A program made the position numbers and the translations under genes. Of a stretch of 64,000 nt of DNA, positions 55,746-64,000 are shown piece after piece; within the stretch, counting starts at the first letter, position 1; the number at the start of each line of letters is the position of its first letter. The stretch is from NCBI GenBank assembly GCA_018350325.1, contig JAEVLN010000003.1:1721214-1785213 (forward strand), read 5' to 3'. Source of the stretch: Globodera rostochiensis. Its lineage: Eukaryota; Nematoda; Chromadorea; Rhabditida; Heteroderidae. The notes beneath the pieces were generated by a model. The model saw only the letters and a list, made by a program, of their open reading frames with translations. It did no database searches and was not told where the DNA came from.

Positions 55746-56769
55746 GCGAATTGAAAGACGGAGATTGAACACAAGTAGGAGAAGCCGTATTATGTATTTG
55801 ATAGGAAGTAGTGCTTACAAATTGGGATCGCGACGAAGAGAGATTCGGCGAAAGCAGAGGAAGGATGTGAAAAGAGTTCTTTTCTTATTGATCATCCCCG
55901 GAGGGGAGCGAATTGAATGGGAAACTCATAGGGAAATTCATATTCAGTCCCCCCTTCCCCCGCCAATGGCAAAGTCTGGTTGAAAGTGGAGGATCAATTA
56001 AAAACCGGTTGGTTAATGATGATGGGCGAACGGAAGAATAGTCCGAAAAAATGGCCAACAATTTGATAAGTTTTTTCGGTGAATTCAATTAATGCGCTAT
56101 TTTACTTAAATTCGGAATTGCCAAGCGCACTAAAATGGAAAAAAGCGCTGCGCTCAATCCCGATCCCGGTTTTTTCCAAAAGCTGGGGACAATTCGGCAT
56201 TTATGAGCGGAATTTGAAGGCTTTATCAATTCTGAGAAGTATTCGGTCCGAAGAGCCGAATTCAGAAATTTTCATCGGTTTAAGTTAGCTTTGAAATTGT
56301 CTGACCTTTGGCACTTTTGACTCATTTCGACATTTTTGGGATCGAATTCCGAGTTTCGAAATTTTTGAGGCCGTGGCAGCCCTGAGTACTATATTAAACT
56401 TGTTTATTTGTTGAAATCATCTCTGGATCTGTGTACATCCATATCCATCCTATAATTAATACTTTGTTCTACATTCAAATTTAGTGAAAATTCGAGAACA
56501 AAAAGCGCAATTTTAACATTTCAAAAATTTAGAATTCTTTTATTTTTGAGCACCTGATCTCTAAATTTTGGGAGCCTTCACAATTCTGACGATCTCGTCC
56601 CGTATTGTTGTAGTATAATATTATTGCCTCTGTATTTGTGTAGTTTTAATCAATTATGCAGTAAACTTTTAAAGGAAGCCGGCAAGCAAACAAAAAACCA
56701 GAATTCTTCTTAGATCACATGATCCAATAATTAAAACAAATCCAACATTTTTCATTACTAAATCGGAGC
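55746..56769. other. AT-rich intergenic region
   Basis: Lies between the secreted protein B start and the kinase start (divergent). An open + frame at 55657-55983 overlaps gene B antisense and is not supported. Nothing else recognised. Confidence 0.4.
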
Positions 56770-59482
56770 ATGGAAATGCAACCATCACCCGGCCCAGACT
56801 GCGGGTTTACAACCCCTTCGAGAACCTCCCCAAGTGGTAAATTTGTCGTTGATGCACCGCTTTCAACCAAGCGTGAAAAGGTTAGATGATTTTTTTTTGT
56901 TTTAAATTAAAACGTTGATTAGCTTTTGCGTGGGACTCCGACTCGTTTTCGAGCTCCTCCTGCACGTCGGCTCATGAAGTCTGCACCCAACATGCACCAC
57001 CGTTTCTATTTGGCACGAGATCACATCGAACCGTTTGCACAAATCGTTTCCTTCAAACAACCCGAAGACCGTAAGTTCAATCAATTTCAGATTTATCCAT
57101 ATAAATTTGTCTTCGGTTCTATGGTGGGAGGGGGGAATTAATCCTTGACAATTTTTCTTTTCGCTGGGCAGTGCCGTATTTAGAAAATACAAATTAATAG
57201 GGCCCCCCTTATGGTTTTTTTTTTCTCAAATTTTATTTCGGAGGGCGCTAAATACGATCCTGCACTGGGGTGAATTGCTTCATTTAAATATGTTCTTACC
57301 AATTTTTGTAGAGCCTACACTTGGCAGCCGATATAGACCCGATTTGGAGGAGACTTATCTCCAGCAATGCTTTGTGCTTCAAGGCAGACTGGGTCAAGGC
57401 GATTTCGGAGAGGTTTTTGAGTTTTGTCTTATGGTTAACTCAGACTTTTTAGGTGGTCAATGTACGTTCCAAAGATGACGGCAAATTGTATGCGGTGAAG
57501 TGCGCCTTGGACATTTATCGAAACACTGCCGATCGGCGTGAGAAGCTGCAGGAGGTGCAGAAGCACGAACTGTTGCCACCGCACCCCAATCTCATCCACT
57601 TTGTGAAGGCATGGGAAGAGCGGGGAAGGCTTTACATCCAGACCGAACTATGTTCACAAAGCCTGGACGACCTGGCGAGGGAGCGTCACGAAATACCGGA
57701 ACCCGAAATTTGGTACTACTTGATCGACTTACTCATGGTAAGTTGGGCTGATACATTCAATAATAACAAAATGCAATTGCAAGGCACTTGAGCACATGCA
57801 TTCCCACGACATAATCCACGTTGACATCAAACCGTCGAATATTTTTGTCACTTCGGATGGCATTTGCAAACTTGGCGACTTTGGATTGGTTTTTGATTTG
57901 AACAAAGTTTCTCCTCCTCAGCGTTTTTGACTTCTTCCGGTATTTTTTTAGGATGACCCTCGCAATGCTTCTGAAGGAGACAGCAAATATTTGGCGTCCG
58001 AAGTTTTGAATGACAAACCAACAAAGGCGGCCGATATTTTCAGCCTTGGAATGACCATTCTCGAGCTTGCGACCGACTTGGACTTGCCGAATAACGGCGT
58101 TTTTTGGCATGAAATTCGCGACAGAATGATTGATGAGAAATATATCGGATGTATGTTTTTTGTTTTGTTTTGTTTACAATATTCGTTCGTCCATCCATTA
58201 CAGTTCTTTCTCCGGAACTCCGTCGTGTGCTCGCGTGGATGATCGATCCGAGTCCACTGAATAGACCCAAGGCCAGCGAACTGCTCAAGGACCCTGCCAT
58301 TAAAAAACACAAATTATGCAGAAAGGTTTTGCTTATGAAGCACCAAATGGTAATTATTTGTCCTTTTTGCTCTAAAAGATAGTTTAGGCTTTATTTTTCA
58401 GTTTCCTATCTTTGTGGTATTCCGCCATTCTCAATTAGCACATTTCAGGTTTTAACCGTCTCTGACCATCTTTCCATCGCTTACATATTTGTTACCTACG
58501 TCCTCTATTACGTGTTCTTACCGTTCATTTGGCTCTTCGATTTCGCGCACAATTGGAGTAAACCAATCAAAACGACGCCTTATTCAAAACGCGGCATTCG
58601 CAACGGTTCACTGATTGGTCCTAGGGTTGGAATTTCTAATTATGTTCTCATATAATGTCTAGGGAATGGATGACTTTTTGCACATTTTTCTATTAGTCAA
58701 AAACTCTTGCTGCCATGTAATGTTTTCGTTCACTTTGATAAAATGAAATTTGTCTTGCATTACTTTTTCGATTTGCTTTCATATCAACCTTATAGGACCG
58801 AACGCCTGAGTTCAACATGCCGTCTGCAGATCTTTCAAGACAGCCAATTAGCAGTACGCCGTTCCGCTTTCGTCTCAACTTTGACGACCCGTCAACATAC
58901 AGCGACAATGGTTATATTTTATGATTTGTTAAATGATATAGGGTGGGCTCTCTACCATCTGTCATCATTTTCTTATTTCAGTTTTTGTCCTTATTTTCTA
59001 TATTTAATATATTTTTTGAACTAAAACTAGCCATTTATTATTAACAGAGTTTTGGGAATGGCCCTATTTCTTAATAAAAACGCGTGTTTTGCAAAAATTC
59101 TTCCGACGGCGCCTATTTCAAATCAGTTGTCCAGATTTTTATGTTTTAGCATTTAAAAGTTTGCCCATATTCCGGACCTCTGAATCATATTTTTAGTCTT
59201 CGATATCTTTTAATGCTCATGTATGGTCTGATTTTAGAGAATGGATGCTCTCCGGTGAACCAAACTTCCATATCTCTGCCCGACTACAGCGGCAATATCT
59301 CTCCGTACGCGTGTTACACGGGCAGCGGTGATTCGCCTACCAGCAGTCGGACTAGGAATGGGCGGAAGCGACGTCCGCGCAGAGGCGATGAACTTTTTGT
59401 GGACAGACGTCACTTGCGCAAGAGCCGTGAAGTGGAGGAAGAGCTCGAAGAGGTGGAGAACGATTACACGATTAGCGATTGA
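56770..59482 (+). CDS. wee-1.3: MYT1/WEE-1.3-type membrane-associated CDK-inhibitory kinase
   Basis: Role: phosphorylates CDK1 on the inhibitory Thr/Tyr pair and delays entry into M phase; MYT1 sits on ER/Golgi membranes. Exons 56770-56880, 56923-57070, 57312-57412, 57453-57737, 57784-57906, 57952-58150, 58204-58349, 58449-58625, 58796-58910 and 59238-59482 give 549 aa with all phases closed. Seen: the glycine loop [11 protein letters not shown] (about 111-121); YAVKCALD; the catalytic loop [10 protein letters not shown] (about 227); [20 protein letters not shown] hydrophobic segment follows the kinase domain ([20 protein letters not shown], about 380-402), matching MYT1 membrane tethering rather than soluble WEE1. 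The tail is basic, then acidic ([22 protein letters not shown]). Confidence 0.93.
57177..57275. mobile_element. Short MITE-like inverted repeat in a kinase intron
   Basis: CAGTGCCGTATTTAG at the left and CTAAATACGATCCTGCACTG at the right form inverted ends of a roughly 100-bp insert. A target duplication is not clear. Confidence 0.45.
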
Positions 59483-61054
59483 TACTCGGTGGGGGGTTCT
59501 CTCTATTATGTTTAATGGATTTTTATATCAGTAGAACTCGGGTTTCAAAAATTTTTATTCTTCTTAATACAGAAAAGCATAAATCTGTTACAAATACAGC
59601 TCGAGCTCTAATTTGATTTTGTTCTGACACAAGAGTCGTTTAATATTTATTGTTTTATTTACGTTCGCCATGCAATTTTTAAAGAATGCATAAATCGGTA
59701 TTTCTATTAAAAAGTGCTAATTACGAATTTGTCAATAATAATTAAAAATAGAGAATTTAAAGCGCTTTTTAAACGGTTGAAATTTTTTTTAAATTAAGAA
59801 AAAAAAGACGAGTAACGAAAGCCGCATAATAAGGAAAAGCGCCAAAATCATAGATTTAAAATCATGGATGTTGTCAGATCAATAAAAAAATTGTCAGTTC
59901 GTGATTAGCATCCTTGAAAACCCCAGGATCGTAGTCGTATGGGCCTTGTATTTGGCCACCCCTTGAATACGTATGATGCAAAAGTGAGTCGGCACTCGCC
60001 CCTTGGACATAGGTAATTTTGTGCCGTTTTCAATCAAAAATCACACACCTCACACTTCACAGCGCTTCATTTTTGCATTTACAATTTTATAGAATTTTGG
60101 TTAAATGCTTGAAAATCCGTCGACACAATTTTTGAATTTGCGTTTTTTTCTTCGCTTTTCGTATCGAAACTCTTGGCTAAATGGTTATTCGGTAATAAAA
60201 TGCAAAAATGACGCGCTATGACACTTTTACGAATCATAAAACGACGGCTTAAATAAAGTAAATTCGTGTTTTATCAACTTAAATCAAAAATAAACAAACA
60301 TAATCCATATCAGTTTTTTCGATATTTTAACGGGCATCATATACCATCATCTTCCGACTGCGCTTCTTGTAGAGGATACGATATCCGCATTCACGACACC
60401 GTATTGGATCCTTTGGTCTTATTTCATTTTCCTTGTGACAGTCTGTGTAATAAGTAAACAATGTTTTCCGGTATAGCGTAGTTTGCACCTGGGATACCTA
60501 GGCGTCGACGGCCTCAAGAAATTTCGGATTTCCGACCATCAATTTTCCCTCACAAATTGCCTATTTTTAAAAAACCTTCGAAATTACGAAAGTTTCTAAA
60601 AAAACCAAGCAATTTTGGTTGGAAAAATTTGACACAAAATGGGACTCAATAATAAATCTATGGTATACCTCCACAAATATACACAACGGCACCAATTGCA
60701 ACAGTTCCAATGCCCGCTGTCCTCTGCGCGGTCCCTCCTGACGTCTGTTGATGAGGAGTTGCTGCTGCACTTTCCATTTCCCAAATTCAATCCTATAAAA
60801 TCGGATTTTTGATGGTAAGACAAAAAAAAGTTGCAATAAAAGGAATGTCCGATCCACCTGAGTCCAATTACCGAAAGATACACTTTTTAATATTTATAAT
60901 GTGCTCGACAATTAAACGACAGTTTTTAAAGATACGGTAAACAGATTATGGACAATAAAATTTGTAGGTCTTTATCTTTTGGGAAAAGCAGATTAAGCAC
61001 TAAGCAAATGAAACATGTAAGAAAACCAAATATTATGATAAAAATGATAAAGCT
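59483..61054. other. AT-rich intergenic region
   Basis: Apart from the short candidate exon at 60669-60777, no coding signal is seen. It lies between convergent MYT1 and ARPC2. Confidence 0.5.
60669..60777 (-). CDS. Candidate first exon of a small membrane protein
   Basis: ATG ESAAATPHQQTSGGTAQRTA followed by a short hydrophobic span (GIGTVAIGAVVYICG), ending in phase 1 at G|GTATAC. A continuation at about 60600 (ETFVISKVF then stop) is possible. It could be a tail-anchored micro-protein or chance. Confidence 0.25.
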
Positions 61055-62606
61055 TTAGTGTTGGACGAAAGTTCTTCCTGAGATCGTCTTTTTTTCCAGT
61101 TTTGTCTCCGGAAGAGCGCGATTAAGCACCTTGAGGAAATCGTTTGTTTTTGAACGCATCCGCGAGTGCAAATAGACCTAAATGCGAATCTTTTTACAAT
61201 AGTTGTAAGTTCTATCACTGACACTCCGGCTCGTAGCCAGAAAAAGAGGACGGACACAAAGGAAAAAGAATTAGAAACTTTCCCGCACAATTAAAATACT
61301 TCTATCAAGAAATCTGGTCCCACTGGCAAATAATCTTTGGAATTCTTAGAAATCTTATTTCTTTATCGCTGACAAAGCCAACCTTCGAGCATTTGATGTG
61401 ATAGTGAAGATAATCCCGGAATGTGTGGATCAGACTGATTGTGTTGTCGCGCGCCTTTTTGTTCGTGTGTCGTGGGAACAAGACTAAAGCCTTTATTTAG
61501 TGTAGATCAGCAAGAACAAAAAGCCGCAATCAAACCAACCAAATGTAATGTAGCCAACGTTGTCCCCAACCCTTGCCTCTGGGTTGCTTCTCAGCTCCAA
61601 TGGAGGCTCTCCGACCGAGTAAAGCACCTGAGGTGCTGTTTGACTCGCCCTTCTTCCCTCACGGAACTCCTAAACACATTTAAGCTTAAGTCGGAGTTCA
61701 TTTAGAGAGTTGAGCCAATGATCCTTAAAATCGCTTCAGGCTGCTCTAATGACTAATTACGTCAAAACTTTGTTTTTGGTTGGCGTCTAATTCCAGACCT
61801 GAAGAAAGACTTTTCCAATTATCACGTCGTCGGGATCTTTAAACACGGTGCTGAAAATAACAGTCACCCGATCCGATTTTGCCTCAATAAATCTGAAAAG
61901 AAATGGGGTAAACAAAAAAAAGGCTCAATTGATACAATGTTTCGTCCTCCCGGTAGTGAATGACGGCTCTCTTCTCACCTTCTTGCCCACTCTCTTGGAA
62001 TTGGAAATATTTTTCGAACACCGAAACAAAGCAATTCCGCTTCAGATAGGATGCCTGCTCAATCAGTGCAGAAAAATTGTTAAGAATGTCTTCCACATCA
62101 TAGACGAGAGACACGCTGTAGCCAGCTTCTGGGCTGTCTCGCAAGAACTTCCCATAAACTGATCGGAGGAGCTTAAGACAAAAAAAAAGCTGAAAAAAAG
62201 CATTAAAAAAGTGCTCACATCATCAGCTCCGTGTTCCTGGAGTTCTTTGTAAAACTTCAATGAAATGCTCAGCTTAATTGTTTGATATTTTTCAGGTTCA
62301 CCCCTATGTATTACCATGAGCTTTGATCTGTCTCCATCCGGGTTCGATGCATGGTATAAAATGCCATCAAAATCGGCAAAAACAACATCGACCAAATCAA
62401 ATTTGTTACTAAATATGTATTGCATCTTGATTTTTTGTAACTTTTGTATAGGTTGTTTGCTTAATTTTAAGTTATATTTGCTTATCTTTATTCTATTACC
62501 AGAAATAAAACAGATTTTGCTAGCAACCTTACTTTATTTGGGCATTGGAAAATTTCAGTTCCAACAGTTCCGCGATTATTCTGTTGTTTTGCTCGAGTAA
62601 AATCAT
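61055..62606 (-). CDS. arx-4: ARPC2, Arp2/3 complex subunit 2 (p34)
   Basis: Role: structural core subunit of the Arp2/3 actin-branching complex; it binds the mother filament; cytoplasmic. Exons: 62606-62533, 62408-62315, 62272-62219, 62171-61936, 61892-61799, 61669-61540, 61483-61383 and 61177-61055, giving 301 aa (human 300) with all phases closed. Seen: [111 protein letters not shown]; and [16 protein letters not shown]. It is highly conserved along its length, so the start and all joins are secure. Confidence 0.97.
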
Positions 62607-64000
62607 TCTACTGTATAGTTATTTTAACCTTAAACTGAAAATTCAAATTATGCATGATAAATTGATCACTGATCAGAAAAAATGGTATGAGTAAACAACC
62701 CAACGAGGACGGCTTAAAAAAGAAGCGAATTTATGTATAGGTACCTTGCGAAACGGGCCAACTCCATCCCGCCAACTCAACCAACTCCGTCCCAGCCAAC
62801 TCCGTCTCGAGCCAACTCCGTCCCGGCCAACTCCGTCCCGGCCAACTCCGTCCCGGCCAACTCCGTCCCGAGCCAACTCCGTCCCGAGCCAACTCCGTCC
62901 CGAGCCAACTCCGTCCCGAGCCAACTCCGTCCCGGCCAACTCCGTCCCAGCTACAAATTTTAGATTCAAAAGAGTGATACTCAAATTTTTCAAATTCGGG
63001 CAATTACCGAATGAACACTTGAATTTATTTATTTTGTTTACAATTACTTCATTTGTTTAACTTTGAAAACATCTTGTGAAAATTTTTGTTTTTCTGAGGA
63101 GTTACTTTTTTGTAACTGGGACGGAGTTGGGACGGGACGGAGTTGGCTCGGGACGGAGTTGGCTCGGGACGGAGTTGGCTCGGGACGGAGTTGGCGGGAC
63201 GGAGTTGACCCCTACTCGTAATTGAATTTGTACATACAACAACAAACCTTTGGCGTTCAGTCTACCGGTACTTATTTAAATGCTTTATCCAGGGTTCGAC
63301 TAAAGAACGGCGGGAACGGGATTCCCGTGGGAAAAGTACGACCCGGTCCCGTTCCCGTATTTTTTTGCCTTACAAATTAGCGGGAGTTGTACGAGAACGG
63401 AAAATACACGGGATTCTATTCGGGATTCTCGTTCCGTTAAATTTGAAAACCCCGTACCCGTTTGACCCCAAAATTTTAAAAGCACCAGCAACATCGTTAA
63501 AAAATCCTAATTTGATGTACCTAAATCCGCAATACCGGAGGCATTTGTGTTCTTCACCTTTACCCCACTTTTATTTGCGCATAACAAAAGTTCCTTCATT
63601 TCCTCGAATTGACTGCAACCAAATCTCGAAGTGGTCGGACAAACTTATTTTCATGGAGGAGGAAAACGAATATCGCTGTACATTTATGGCCAATTCCTTT
63701 TCATAGCTGTTTCGACATGCTATGATTTTCAAACAGCATTCTGTGATACTTTCAACGGCTAACCGTTCGTTTATACATATTTTTCGCTTTTTGGTGAACA
63801 AAAACAAGTCAGTCGAGACGACCTGACGATGAAAACAGAAAACAGGGCCGCTGGGTGTTGTTGATGATGAGTGTGGAGCGGGCATAGGCATGCCCATCGC
63901 TCCACCCCACCTCTCTCACCCTCACCCTCACCATTTCGCCTGTTTTTCGACGTTCGTTTTTCTCTTTTCCTTCTTTCATCGTTGTCCATCCCACCCATTC
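62607..64000. other. Intergenic region up to the window edge
   Basis: Contains foldback element 3 and a CGGGATTCCCG-like repeat zone (63295-63480). Minus-strand frames near 63571-63998 are Arg/Glu-rich and unsupported. A gene may begin beyond the edge. Confidence 0.45.
62757..63208. mobile_element. Foldback element 3: inverted arrays of CCAACTCCGTCCCGAG
   Basis: About eleven direct copies of a 15-17 bp word (CCAACTCCGTCCCGG or CCAACTCCGTCCCGAG) at 62757-62948. They face about five inverted copies (GGACGGAGTTGGCTCG) at 63117-63208. The core is about 170 bp and AT-rich. The architecture matches elements 1 and 2, but the core sequence is not obviously related. Confidence 0.75.

Overview
This window reads as a nuclear genomic segment of a nematode. 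The basis is intron-dense genes with many 38-60 nt introns, a UNC-87-type calponin-like-repeat muscle protein, a DAF-5/SKI-type protein and a nematode-style Cys-loop receptor. A tylenchomorph plant parasite (cyst nematode-like) is my best guess because GC-AG introns are frequent and long G/C homopolymers are everywhere. That is an inference and a 64 kb window cannot settle it. All exon models were built by hand from splice signals, reading-frame phase and recognised protein families. Where every phase closes, the model is strong.

Layout. 0-6 kb: RNF113/CWC24 splicing factor (+), SKI/SNO protein (-) and branched-chain E2 transacylase DBT (+). 6-9 kb: a small secreted protein and aquaglyceroporin 1 (both -). 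9-13.6 kb: G-rich intergenic DNA. 13.6-21.1 kb: EBP2 (+), then an ankyrin-repeat protein, NUF2 and a secreted protein (all -). 21-24.8 kb: mostly low complexity, with one candidate secreted ORF. 24.8-27.6 kb: a Cys-loop ligand-gated channel (+) that lacks both Cys-loop cysteines. 28.6-33.6 kb: aquaglyceroporin 2 (+) and UNC-87 (+). 33.6-40.1 kb: C-rich low-complexity DNA with one gene fragment. 40.1-47.7 kb: an unidentified coiled-coil-ended protein (+), SCPx thiolase-SCP2 (-), a divergent aquaporin (-) and a small membrane protein (+). 48.4-55.7 kb: MSH5, a CCCH zinc-finger protein and a second secreted protein (all -). 56.8-62.6 kb: MYT1/WEE1-type kinase (+) and ARPC2 (-).

The genes are ordinary cellular functions in no obvious functional cluster. 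They cover RNA processing (RNF113, EBP2), meiosis, mitosis and cell cycle (MSH5, NUF2, MYT1), TGF-beta-type signalling (SKI), metabolism (DBT, SCPx), membrane transport (three aquaporins, one channel) and actin/muscle (UNC-87, ARPC2). No operon is provable. The most unusual items are a family of foldback elements whose ends carry inverted arrays of short words (47.9 kb and 54.1 kb, with a look-alike at 62.8 kb), a pair of related secreted proteins 34 kb apart, the disulfide-less Cys-loop receptor, and eight GC-AG introns.
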